Below are positions 39,788-48,325 of a DNA stretch of 64,000 nt, piece by piece. The stretch's first letter is position 1. Each line of letters begins with the position of its first letter. Below the pieces are notes generated by a model. It saw only the letters and a list, made by a program, of their open reading frames with translations, had not been told where the DNA came from and made no database searches. Source of the DNA: DASSKK01 sp035690495 (lineage in GTDB: Bacteria > Actinomycetota > Actinomycetes > Propionibacteriales > Nocardioidaceae); assembly GCA_035690495.1 (NCBI GenBank), contig DASSKK010000071.1, forward strand, positions 13,033 through 77,032, read 5' to 3'. The position numbers and the translations under genes are program-made.

Positions 39788-41289
39788 CGGCTCCGACCGT
39801 CCGGACCTGCGCCCGGTTCACGCAGGTCCGCCCTCAGGTCGACACCGTCGGAACCGGTGACCACGGCGGACACCAGGTCGCCGACGCGTACGTCGGGAGG
39901 CACCCCGAGCAGGGTGGTGGATCCGTCCACCTCGGGGCCCTGGTGGGCGCAGCGTCCCTCCGCCGTGCTCCCCTCGACCGACTCCACCAGCACCTCGACG
40001 CGCTCGCCCACCCGGTCCGCTGCTCGTTGCGCCGTGAGCTCCTCGACGAGCCGCGTTACCTGGTCGACCCGGTCCCGGATCTCGTCCTGGTCGAGCTTGC
40101 CGTCGTACGACGCCGCCTCGGTGCCGTCCTCGTCGGAGTAGCCGAACACCCCGACGACGTCGAGGCGCGCGCGCCGCAGGAACCCGGTCAGCGTCGTCAG
40201 GTCGCTCTCCGTCTCGCCTGGGAACCCGACGATCACGTTCGAGCGGATCCCCGCGGAGGGGGCCTGGGCACGGATCTGCTCGACCAGCGCGAGGAAGCTG
40301 TCCGAGTCGCCGAAGCGCCGCATCCGCCGCAGCACCCGGGGCGACGCGTGCTGGAAGGACAGGTCGAAGTAGGGCACCATGCCCGGGGTGTTCGCCAGCA
40401 CGGAGACCAGCCCGGGACGCAGCTCGGCCGGCTGCAGGTAGGAGAGCCGCACGCGGGTGACCTGCTCGACGTCCGCCAGCTCCGGCAGGAGGCTCTCCAG
40501 CAGGTGCACGTCACCGAGGTCCTTGCCGTAGGACGTGGTGTTCTCGCTGACCAGGAACAGCTCACGGACCCCCTGCGCGCCCAGCCAGCGAGCCTCCCCG
40601 AGCACGTCCGAGGGACGCCGCGACACGAACGAGCCGCGGAACGACGGGATCGCGCAGAACGTGCACCGTCGGTCGCAGCCGGATGCCAGCTTCAGCGGAG
40701 CGACGGGACCGCCGTCCAACCGGCGGCGCACCGCTCGCGACCCCGACGCCGGAGCGGCTCCCTGCGGGAGGTCGGGGGCGGCGCGGGTGTGCCCGGGCAC
40801 CACCACCGAGCCGGGATCGCGGTCGGCGGGCGCGATCGGCAGCAGCCGCCGCCGGTCCGAAGGGGTGTGGGCTGCGGGCACGTCGCCGGCCAGGATCGAG
40901 CGCAGCCGGGCCGCGATGTCGGGGTAGTCGTCGAACCCGAGCACCGCGTCGGCCTCGGGCAGGGAGGAGGCGAGGTCCTTGCCGTAGCGCTCGGCGAGAC
41001 AGCCGACCGCCACCACCGCCCGGGTCGGGCCGGACCCCTTCAGGTCCGCGGCGGCCAGCAGGGTGTCCACCGAGTCCTTCTTGGCCGACTCGACGAAGCC
41101 GCAGGTGTTGACCAGCACCGTCTGGGCGGCGTCGGGGTCTTCCACCAGCCGGAACCCGTCGGCCTCCAACCGCCCGGCCAGCTCCTCGGAGTCCACCTCG
41201 TTGCGGGCACAGCCCAGCGTCACCACCGCGACGGTGTGCTCGGAGCCGACTCCGTGCTCGGCGGTGGGACTGTACTCGGCGGTGGTCAT
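39784..41289 (-). CDS. rimO: Ribosomal protein S12 methylthiotransferase
   Basis: Radical-SAM enzyme that methylthiolates the conserved aspartate of S12. 501 residues. UPF0004 cysteines 27, 63 and 97; radical-SAM cluster Cys205, Cys209 and Cys212 in 'L-A-S-G-C-D-R-R-C-T-F-C-A-I-P', where RimO has 'SGCD' and MiaB has 'VGCN'; C-terminal TRAM domain ending about residue 490. The frame remains open far upstream but only as antisense-like sequence; the ATG at 41289 was chosen. Compared with others it has an extra proline/arginine-rich loop of about 30 residues before the radical-SAM domain. Confidence 0.94.
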   Translation of the reverse strand: MTTAEYSPTAEHGVGSEHTVAVVTLGCARNEVDSEELAGRLEADGFRLVEDPDAAQTVLVNTCGFVESAKKDSVDTLLAAADLKGSGPTRAVVAVGCLAERYGKDLASSLPEADAVLGFDDYPDIAARLRSILAGDVPAAHTPSDRRRLLPIAPADRDPGSVVVPGHTRAAPDLPQGAAPASGSRAVRRRLDGGPVAPLKLASGCDRRCTFCAIPSFRGSFVSRRPSDVLGEARWLGAQGVRELFLVSENTTSYGKDLGDVHLLESLLPELADVEQVTRVRLSYLQPAELRPGLVSVLANTPGMVPYFDLSFQHASPRVLRRMRRFGDSDSFLALVEQIRAQAPSAGIRSNVIVGFPGETESDLTTLTGFLRRARLDVVGVFGYSDEDGTEAASYDGKLDQDEIRDRVDQVTRLVEELTAQRAADRVGERVEVLVESVEGSTAEGRCAHQGPEVDGSTTLLGVPPDVRVGDLVSAVVTGSDGVDLRADLREPGAGPDGRSR

Positions 41290-41343
41290 CTCGCTGTCGA
41301 GTATGACGGCCCCACCTCGCCGGACGCGAACCAGCGCCGGCGA

Positions 41344-41394
41344 GGGTTCGGGTGGGATCGCAGGGGAATGGCGACTGCAATCCCACCCGAACCC
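41344..41394. terminator. Strong hairpin after the MFS gene
   Basis: Two 20-base arms (41344-41363 and 41375-41394) pair with one mismatch around an 11-base loop; the left arm begins GGGTTCGGGTGGGAT. It lies between the MFS stop at 41403 and the rimO start, so it should terminate the MFS transcript before rimO. No T-tract follows, as is usual in high-GC genomes. Confidence 0.65.
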
Positions 41395-41402
41395 GCCCGC
41401 GC

Positions 41403-42608
41403 CTAGGGCTGAGCCGTGGTGGCTGGCGCCGGAAGTCCAGCAGCGGACAGCCGGGTACGCCGCAGTCCGGGCACCAGCAGCGTGGTGACCAGCAGCGAGC
41501 CGGCCGCCATCACCGGGATGGCGGCGGTCTCCGTCCAGAGCGCGGCGATGGCCGCGCCGGCGAGCGCCCCGACTCCCTGCATCACCATCAGCCCCATGCC
41601 GTACAGCCCGAGCACCTGGCCCCGGATGTCGGCCTCCGAGTGGGTGACGAGGCGCTCCTGGAGCGGCAGGCTCGCCGAGAAGCCGAACGAGGCCACCAGG
41701 CCCAGCAGCGCCGCGACGGGCACGGACGGTGAGAGCGCGAAGAGCAGGTACGGCGCAGCGAGGAGCAGGCGCAACGGCACGACCAGCCGGTCGCGCACCC
41801 TCGACGGCACGAAGCGGCCGACCACGATGTCCCCGAGCAACATGCCGCCCGCCGTGGCGGACAACAGATACCCGGCATGCCGGCCCGCGAACGGCACGAA
41901 CAGCGCCTCGCAGCCGACGACCAGCCCGTTGGGCACCCAGAGCGTGAGATAAACCGGGCGCAGCAGCGGGGAGCCGAGCAGGCGTCGGGTCACCGCACGT
42001 GAGCGGGCAGCCACCCTGCCGCCGGTGGCGCGCGGTGGGTGGTCGCGCAGCCCGAACCTGACCACGACCGTCGCCAGACCGGAGGCTGCGGCCGCGCACA
42101 AGAACAGGTCGCCGGTCGTCAGCCGCAGCAGCAGGAGCCCGCCCACGCCGTACCCCGCGATCTGCATGACGCCCACCGCGATGTTCATCGTCGAACGGCC
42201 GAGCACGAAGGCCTCGGCCGGCAGGATGTCGGAGACCAGGGCCATCTTGGCGCCGCCGGTCGCCGACATCGCCACCCACGGCAGCGCCAGAAGCACGAAC
42301 CGTGCCTGCCAGGGCATGCCCGGGAGCGCCTGCAGCAGGTCCGCGAGGCACATCACTGCGCCCACGACTACCAGCGCGAGACGCGGTCGCAGCAGGTCGG
42401 ATGCGGACATCAGGAACCACGACGCGACCAGCCGCACCAGCGGGCCGCCGTACATGCTCAGTGCGGTGAGCACCGGCGACCCGGTGCTGGCGTAGGTGAT
42501 GGTGCCCAGGGCCAGGCTCGACGCGGACGCCGCGGCCATGACCAGCGCTTGGGAGGCGAACAGCGTGCGGAACTCGGCGTTGCCGAACAGGTCGCGGTAG
42601 GTCTGCAC
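41403..42608 (-). CDS. Major facilitator superfamily transporter
   Basis: 401 residues with 11-12 hydrophobic segments and a short Ala/Pro-rich tail. It resembles macrolide-efflux-type MFS proteins (opening 'Y-R-D-L-F-G-N-A-E-F-R-T-L-F-A-S-Q'). GTG start at 42608, 17 bases after the RodZ-like gene stop. It interrupts the conserved ftsK-HTH protein-rimO-pgsA series. Substrate unknown. Confidence 0.85.
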   Translation of the reverse strand: MQTYRDLFGNAEFRTLFASQALVMAAASASSLALGTITYASTGSPVLTALSMYGGPLVRLVASWFLMSASDLLRPRLALVVVGAVMCLADLLQALPGMPWQARFVLLALPWVAMSATGGAKMALVSDILPAEAFVLGRSTMNIAVGVMQIAGYGVGGLLLLRLTTGDLFLCAAAASGLATVVVRFGLRDHPPRATGGRVAARSRAVTRRLLGSPLLRPVYLTLWVPNGLVVGCEALFVPFAGRHAGYLLSATAGGMLLGDIVVGRFVPSRVRDRLVVPLRLLLAAPYLLFALSPSVPVAALLGLVASFGFSASLPLQERLVTHSEADIRGQVLGLYGMGLMVMQGVGALAGAAIAALWTETAAIPVMAAGSLLVTTLLVPGLRRTRLSAAGLPAPATTAQP

Positions 42609-42625
42609 GAGCGAGAGTCTGGCCC

Positions 42626-44413
42626 TCAGCCGTGAAGGGTACGCCGAGCGGGGTGGCCGGGCTTGCCGACCGGGCCCTTGTCGTGGCCGTGCACGGAAAC
42701 CGTCACCGCGCCGCCGTGGCGGGCCCAGACGTGGACCGGCGGCCGGACGTGCAGCCGGGTGTGCCTGCCCGCAGCGAGCACCTTGGCGTAGACGACCTTG
42801 CCGTTGCCGTTGCGGACCACCACCCGAGAGCCGACGCCGGTGGCCGCCAGGGTGACCGGCATCTTCGCCGGAGGCACCGCAGGCGCGAGGTGTGGCTCGG
42901 AGTGCGAGACCGCCGCGCCGTTGCCGACCGAGAGCGGCTGGAGGGGCGGCTCGGGCGGAGTCGCGAACAGGCGCACCAGTCCCCAGACCAGGGCCACGAC
43001 CAGGACGGCACCCACGAGCAGGCCCCAGTGAGAACCGCCGACGGTGCTGCGCATGCTGCCGGTCGTGCCGGTGGCGAGCTCGGCTTCGAACACGCGCCGG
43101 GCGTTGATCGGCGCGGTGGCGTAGCGGTTGTCGAACTTCTCCACCAGGGCCGCCGGGTCCTGACCCAGCACCCTGGCCAGCGTGCGCAGATGGCCGCGGG
43201 CGTAGAAGTCGCCTCCGCAGGGTGCGAAGTCGTCGACCTCGATGGCCTCGATCACGTGGGGGCGGATCCGGGTCCGTTCGGCGAGCTCGTCCACGCTGAG
43301 CCCGACCCGCGTCCGCGCCGCCGCCAGCTGCGGCCCGATCACCGGGTCCTCTGCGGGCTCGGCGGCGAAGTCCTGCACCACCAAGGGCTCGACGGGTTCG
43401 CCGAGCTTCGAGATCGGCCGGACCCGCGACCCGTCCACGGCCTCGATGACCAGGTCGACGCTGCCGGGCCGGTGCAGCTCACGGCCCTCGACGAGCACCT
43501 CGACCGCGGGCGCGGTCTCGCGGGTCACCTCGGCGCGTCGGCCAGGAGTGGTCTCGCGCCGAACGTCCGGCGGCGCGTCGTCGCCGGACAGGACCGGCAC
43601 GTCGTCGACGGAAGGCGCGGGGAGGAAGGTGTCCTCGGCGTCGACGTCGTTGCTGCGGCCCTTCGCGACGCGGGAGACGACCGTGGCGATGCCCCCGACG
43701 AACCGGCGGCGCACGGGCTCGGCCGCGATCTCGTGCGGCGCCGAGACGACCTCCTCGGGGACCGCCGGCTCGGCGACCGGCGTGTCCGGTCCGAGCACGA
43801 CCACCTCGGTCCGGCCGCGGGCCAGAGCGGTGAGCGTCTCGACGAGGGCCGGCTCGTCGCGCACCGAGACCCGGGTGGTCAGCCCCATCGGCACCGCCAG
43901 GGCCGCCCCGTGCAGCGTCGTGTTGAGCGCCGCCGCGCGGCGTCCGCGCGCGTCGAGCCCGTCCAGCGCCCGGGCCAGGCTGTGCGGGGAGAAGGACAAG
44001 CGCCCGTCGCGCAGGGGGCCGCGCCTCGGCGAGACGACGACGGTCGCGACGGCGTCCCACGGCAGGCCGCGCCACTGCCCGCCCAGTCGGACCCGCACCC
44101 CGTGCGTGTCGGCGACGAGCAGCGGTGTGCGTGCGTCGACCAGCGCCGCGAGATGGACCGCCCCGATGACACCGACCAGCAGACACAGTGCCCAGTCGAC
44201 GATCGCGCCGCTCTGGCTGGCCCGCCACAGGTACCCGATCGCGATCGCCGACCCCGCGGCCCCGATCAGCGCGGCGAGCCCCGCGTTGCGACGTACCTCC
44301 ACGCTGGTGTCCGCCGGCACCGGCTCCTCGTAGGCCCGCCGTCCCGTCGTCCCGCCGGGCTCGGCGTGGTGGGTGTGCTGCGTCTCGCGGGGCTCCTCGG
44401 CCATGGCGCTCAT
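42626..44413 (-). CDS. RodZ-like helix-turn-helix membrane protein with an N-terminal membrane domain
   Basis: 595 residues. Residues about 40-100 contain two transmembrane helices followed by a compact domain containing 'G-V-R-V-R-L-G-G-Q-W-R-G-L-P-W' (PH-like). Then comes an acidic disordered stretch and an HTH_25 domain ('G-P-Q-L-A-A-A-R-T-R-V-G-L-S-V-D-E-L' through 'F-Y-A-R-G-H-L-R-T-L-A') at about 375-445. A transmembrane helix (about 475-495) and an external beta-rich C-terminus end the protein. The HTH-TM-C-terminal order matches RodZ, a cell-shape scaffold. Coupled to ftsK by ATGA. The extra N-terminal half is not part of standard RodZ. Confidence 0.8.
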   Translation of the reverse strand: MSAMAEEPRETQHTHHAEPGGTTGRRAYEEPVPADTSVEVRRNAGLAALIGAAGSAIAIGYLWRASQSGAIVDWALCLLVGVIGAVHLAALVDARTPLLVADTHGVRVRLGGQWRGLPWDAVATVVVSPRRGPLRDGRLSFSPHSLARALDGLDARGRRAAALNTTLHGAALAVPMGLTTRVSVRDEPALVETLTALARGRTEVVVLGPDTPVAEPAVPEEVVSAPHEIAAEPVRRRFVGGIATVVSRVAKGRSNDVDAEDTFLPAPSVDDVPVLSGDDAPPDVRRETTPGRRAEVTRETAPAVEVLVEGRELHRPGSVDLVIEAVDGSRVRPISKLGEPVEPLVVQDFAAEPAEDPVIGPQLAAARTRVGLSVDELAERTRIRPHVIEAIEVDDFAPCGGDFYARGHLRTLARVLGQDPAALVEKFDNRYATAPINARRVFEAELATGTTGSMRSTVGGSHWGLLVGAVLVVALVWGLVRLFATPPEPPLQPLSVGNGAAVSHSEPHLAPAVPPAKMPVTLAATGVGSRVVVRNGNGKVVYAKVLAAGRHTRLHVRPPVHVWARHGGAVTVSVHGHDKGPVGKPGHPARRTLHG

Positions 44414-47019
44414 CGCGCTCCCCCTTCGCTGTTGATCGAGGCGATCACGTCGTCGAGGTCGTCGGGCTTGACGAGTACGTCGCGCGCCTTGGAGCCCTCG
44501 CTGGGCCCGACGACTCCGCGCGACTCCAGGATGTCCATCAGCCGGCCGGCCTTCGCGAAGCCGACCCGCAGCTTGCGCTGCAGCATCGAGGTGGAGCCGA
44601 ACTGGGTGGAGACCACCAGCTCGACCGCTTGCACCACGAGGTCCAGGTCGTCGCCGATGTCGTCGTCCAGCTCGCGCTTGGACTGCGCGGTGGCCGTGAC
44701 GTCGTCGCGGTAGGTCGGCGACAGCTGCTCCTTGCAGTGCGCGACGACCCCGTGGACCTCCGCCTCGGTGACCCACGACCCCTGCACCCGCAGGGGCTTG
44801 TTGGCGCCCATCGGCAGGAACAGCCCGTCGCCCTGCCCGACCAGCTTCTCCGCGCCTGGCTGGTCGAGGATCACCCGCGAGTCGGCCAGCGAGCTGGTCG
44901 AGAACGCGAGCCGGGACGGCACGTTGGCCTTGATCAGCCCGGTCACCACGTCGACGCTGGGCCGCTGGGTGGCCAGCACCAGGTGGATGCCGGCCGCCCG
45001 CGCCAGCTGGGTGATCCGGACGACCGCGTCCTCGACGTCGCGGGGAGCCACCATCATCAGGTCGGCCAGCTCGTCGACGACGACGAGCAGGTAGGGGTAC
45101 GGCGTCAGCGTGCGCTCGCTGCCGGCCGGGACCTTCGCCTTCCCGCTGCGCACCGCCTTGTTGAAGTCGTCGATGTGCCGGAAGCCGAACGTGGCCAGGT
45201 CGTCGTACCGCAGGTCCATCTCCCGCACCACCCACTGCAACGCCTCGGACGCCTTCTTCGGGCTGGTGATGATCGGGGTGATCAGGTGGGGCACGCCCTC
45301 GTAGTGGTTGAGCTCGACCCGCTTGGGGTCGACCAGGACCATCCGCACCTCGTCCGGGGTCGCCCGCATCAGCACCGAGGTGATCATCGAGTTGACGAAG
45401 CTGGACTTGCCGGAGCCGGTGGCGCCGGCCACCAGCAGGTGCGGCATCTTGGCGAGGTTCGCGACCACGAAGCCGCCCTCGACGTCCTTGCCGAGCCCGA
45501 CCACCATCGGATGGTGGTCGTTGCGGGCGCTCGGGGAGCGCAGCACGTCGCCGAGGGAGACGATCTCCTTGTCGCTGTTGGGGATCTCGATGCCGATCGC
45601 GGACTTGCCGGGGATCGGCGACAGGATGCGCACGTCGGCCGAGGCGACCGCGTAGGCGATGTTCTTGCCGAGCGCGGTGACCTTCTCGACCTTGACCGCC
45701 GGCCCGAGCTCCACCTCGTAGCGGGTGACGGTGGGGCCGCGCATGTAGCCGGTCACCTGGGCGTCGATGTCGAACTGCTCGAGCACCTCGGTGAGCCGAT
45801 CCACGACCTCGTCGGAGGCCTTCGACCGGGTCTTGTGCACGCTGCCAGGCTTGAGGGCATCGTTGCCGGGCAGCGTGTAGGTGATGTCGCCGGACAGTGC
45901 GAGCTGCTCCACACGAGCCGGGAGCGGGCTGTGCGGCGGCGCCTGCCCCGAGTCGCCGGAGCCGGTGGCATCGGCGTCGGCGCCCGCAGCGTTCTCCTGG
46001 CTCGGCGCCTGGCCCTGCGGCGGGACACCGTGCTTGCCCTTGCGACCGCGCAGCGCCCGGTCCTCGAGCACGGGGCTGTCGTACGGCGCGTCGGCGTACT
46101 CGTCCTCGTCGGGGCGCATCGAGCCGACACGGCGGCGGATCCGGCCGCGGCGGCTCGAGGCGATCGGCTCGGTGTCCTCCGTCCCCCCGTCTCCCCCCTC
46201 GTCGTCGTTCGCTGCGCGACCGAGCAGCCGGTCGCGCAGCGCGGCGAAACGCGCCGGGATCTGGTGCACCGGCGTCGCGGTGATCACCAGCACCCCGAAC
46301 CCGGCGAGCAGCACGAGCAGCGGGATCACCACCGCCTCGCTGTGCAGCAGGTCCATGAACAGGGAGGAGATGACGAACCCGATCGCACCGCCCGCGTGCC
46401 GCAGCGCCTCGGTGTGCCCGTGGTGCGGCTCGGGCATCCCCTTGGCGAGGTGGATCAGCCCCAGCACGCCGAACAGCAGCGCCCCCCAGCCGATCAGCTG
46501 GCGGCCGGCGGGACCGTTGCTCTGCGGGTTGCGCAGGTTCCGCCAGGCCACGAAGCACAGCAGCATCGGCACGAACCACCCGAGCAGCCCCACCGACCCG
46601 GTCACCACGGTGCGGACCACGTCGCCGACCGTGCCGGGCAGCTGCCACCACACGGCCGCGGCGACGACCACCGCCAGCCCGATCAGCAGCAGGCCGACCC
46701 CGTCGCGGCGGTGCTCCGGCTCGAGCTCCCCCGCGGTCCGGCCGATACGGCGTACGGTCCCTCCGACCACGTGCGCGGCGCCCAACCAGAGCGCCGAGAC
46801 GGCCGCCGCCGTGCCGCTGAAGAGGGCATGGAACAGCGTCGAGACGGGTCCAGGCCCGTTGCGGACCGCACGCGGTGCCGGCCGCTTCGACGATCTCGCC
46901 GTCGAGCGGCCCCTCGCGGGCCTCCTGCGGGTCTGGCTGCCGGACGACCGGGACGTGGATCCGGAGCGTGGGGACTTCCGGTTCCGCGACGCCGGCGGGG
47001 AAGACGTACGGGTCGCCAT
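44410..47019 (-). CDS. ftsK: DNA translocase FtsK/SpoIIIE family
   Basis: Pumps chromosomal DNA through the division septum and activates dimer resolution. 869 residues: four N-terminal transmembrane helices (about 60-230), an acidic linker, the motor with Walker A GATGSGKSS (about 530) and Walker B LLVVVDELADLMM (about 643), and a C-terminal winged-helix gamma domain ('R-K-L-R-V-G-F-A-K-A-G-R-L-M-D') that reads KOPS-like sites. Last codon overlaps the RodZ-like start. The 142 bases upstream, shared with a divergent gene, show no obvious operator. Confidence 0.96.
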   Translation of the reverse strand: MATRTSSPPASRNRKSPRSGSTSRSSGSQTRRRPARGRSTARSSKRPAPRAVRNGPGPVSTLFHALFSGTAAAVSALWLGAAHVVGGTVRRIGRTAGELEPEHRRDGVGLLLIGLAVVVAAAVWWQLPGTVGDVVRTVVTGSVGLLGWFVPMLLCFVAWRNLRNPQSNGPAGRQLIGWGALLFGVLGLIHLAKGMPEPHHGHTEALRHAGGAIGFVISSLFMDLLHSEAVVIPLLVLLAGFGVLVITATPVHQIPARFAALRDRLLGRAANDDEGGDGGTEDTEPIASSRRGRIRRRVGSMRPDEDEYADAPYDSPVLEDRALRGRKGKHGVPPQGQAPSQENAAGADADATGSGDSGQAPPHSPLPARVEQLALSGDITYTLPGNDALKPGSVHKTRSKASDEVVDRLTEVLEQFDIDAQVTGYMRGPTVTRYEVELGPAVKVEKVTALGKNIAYAVASADVRILSPIPGKSAIGIEIPNSDKEIVSLGDVLRSPSARNDHHPMVVGLGKDVEGGFVVANLAKMPHLLVAGATGSGKSSFVNSMITSVLMRATPDEVRMVLVDPKRVELNHYEGVPHLITPIITSPKKASEALQWVVREMDLRYDDLATFGFRHIDDFNKAVRSGKAKVPAGSERTLTPYPYLLVVVDELADLMMVAPRDVEDAVVRITQLARAAGIHLVLATQRPSVDVVTGLIKANVPSRLAFSTSSLADSRVILDQPGAEKLVGQGDGLFLPMGANKPLRVQGSWVTEAEVHGVVAHCKEQLSPTYRDDVTATAQSKRELDDDIGDDLDLVVQAVELVVSTQFGSTSMLQRKLRVGFAKAGRLMDILESRGVVGPSEGSKARDVLVKPDDLDDVIASINSEGGAR

Positions 47020-47161
47020 GATGACAATCTAGGCGATCGCCACACCAGCACCACGCTTCACACGCCGAGCAGGCTTCTCCGCGCGGAAGGCTTAGCGGGC
47101 CCGCGATGTGGGTACTCAGAGGAATGTCCGACCTACTGCACCTACAGGACCGGTGATCTAG

Positions 47162-47722
47162 ATGAGCGCCACGACGCACAGTCATGTACCCCATGTCGGA
47201 GTCTGGGAGCGCACCCACGTCAGCCGCAGCCGCGGCTCAGCCAGTGGGATCGCGCTGATCCTGCTGGGCATCTGGGGTGGCCTGATCCCGTTCGTCGGGC
47301 CGCTGTTCGGCTACGCCTACACACCAAGCTCTGCCTGGACCTACACCACAGGCCGGCTCTACCTGGAGATCCTGCCAGGCGCAGCAGTGATCCTCGGCGG
47401 CCTGCTCCTGCTGGGCACTGCGAGCCGCGCCGTCAGTCTGTTCGGCGGCTGGCTGGCCGCCCTGGGCGGCGCCTGGTTCACCGTCGGGCCGGTGCTGGCG
47501 AGGTTCTGGATGGGTGTCAACCCGGCCGGCGTCCCGACCGGCAGCGGCACGCTGCACGTCGTCGCGGAGCAGATCGGCTTCTTCACCGGCCTGGGCGTGG
47601 TCGTGGTGTTCTTCGCCGCGATGGCCCTCGGCCGCACCAGCGTCGTCTCGGTGCGCGACCTTCGGCCGATCGAGGAGGATCCCGAGCGTCTGCACCGGCA
47701 CGACGAGCGGTTCGTCGAGTAG
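47162..47722 (+). CDS. Four-helix hypothetical membrane protein
   Basis: 186 residues with a histidine-containing N-terminus, four hydrophobic helices (about 28-48, 66-86, 90-112, 135-157) and a charged tail ending 'R-H-D-E-R-F-V-E'. No catalytic motif or named family is apparent. The ATG follows a TAG that ends a short run, with no strong ribosome-binding site. It reads divergently from ftsK and 38 bases ahead of a methyltransferase gene. Confidence 0.7.
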   Translation: MSATTHSHVPHVGVWERTHVSRSRGSASGIALILLGIWGGLIPFVGPLFGYAYTPSSAWTYTTGRLYLEILPGAAVILGGLLLLGTASRAVSLFGGWLAALGGAWFTVGPVLARFWMGVNPAGVPTGSGTLHVVAEQIGFFTGLGVVVVFFAAMALGRTSVVSVRDLRPIEEDPERLHRHDERFVE

Positions 47723-47760
47723 ACGGTGCCCAACGAGCGTCGTCTGGCGTTCGCGTGAAC

Positions 47761-48321
47761 ATGAACCGGTTCCATCGGTGGTACTGCGGCTCGTCCCGGT
47801 GGGGCCGGCACCTCCAGCAGGACGTGCTGCCGCAGCTGATGGACGGCGTCGACCTCGGCACAGACGTGCTGGAGGTCGGCCCCGGACGCGGCCGAAGCAC
47901 CGAGTGGCTGCGCACGACGTACCCGGCGATGACGCTGCTCGAGCTGGATCCCGCACTCGCAGACGCGCTCGACGAGCGCTTCCGGGACGAGCCGTTGACG
48001 GTACGTCGTGGCAGCGCGACCGCGATGCCGTTCGAGGACGGCACGTTCACCGGGATCGTCGCGGCGACGATGCTGCACCACGTGCCGACGCCTGCCGAGC
48101 AGGACCGCGTGTTCGCGGAGGCCTCCAGGGTGCTGCGACCGGGCGGAGTGTTCTGCGCCTCGGACAGCCTGCCGACGGTGCTGTTGCGGCTGGCGCACCT
48201 CGGGGACACCTACACGCCGGTGCCCCCGGACAGCCTGTCGGCGCGGATGTCGGCGGCCGGCTTCGCTCACGCAGAGGTCGACATCGCCGACTCCTTCTTC
48301 ACCGTCACCGCGACCCGCTGA
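47761..48321 (+). CDS. SAM-dependent methyltransferase, class I
   Basis: 186 residues. Motif I VLEVGPGRGRSTEWL near residue 38, acidic residue in 'L-L-E-L-D-P', then 'T-A-M-P-F-E-D-G-T-F-T' and 'V-L-R-P-G-G-V-F'. It belongs to the small UbiE-like group acting on lipids or quinones; target unknown. ATG 47761 is taken; a GTG two codons upstream is also possible. It ends five bases before the convergent rnj stop. Confidence 0.85.
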   Translation: MNRFHRWYCGSSRWGRHLQQDVLPQLMDGVDLGTDVLEVGPGRGRSTEWLRTTYPAMTLLELDPALADALDERFRDEPLTVRRGSATAMPFEDGTFTGIVAATMLHHVPTPAEQDRVFAEASRVLRPGGVFCASDSLPTVLLRLAHLGDTYTPVPPDSLSARMSAAGFAHAEVDIADSFFTVTATR

Positions 48322-48325
48322 CGGC

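Noticed and set aside
47020..47161. Riboswitch or operator upstream of ftsK
   Set aside because: No conserved fold or repeat could be found in the 142 bases.
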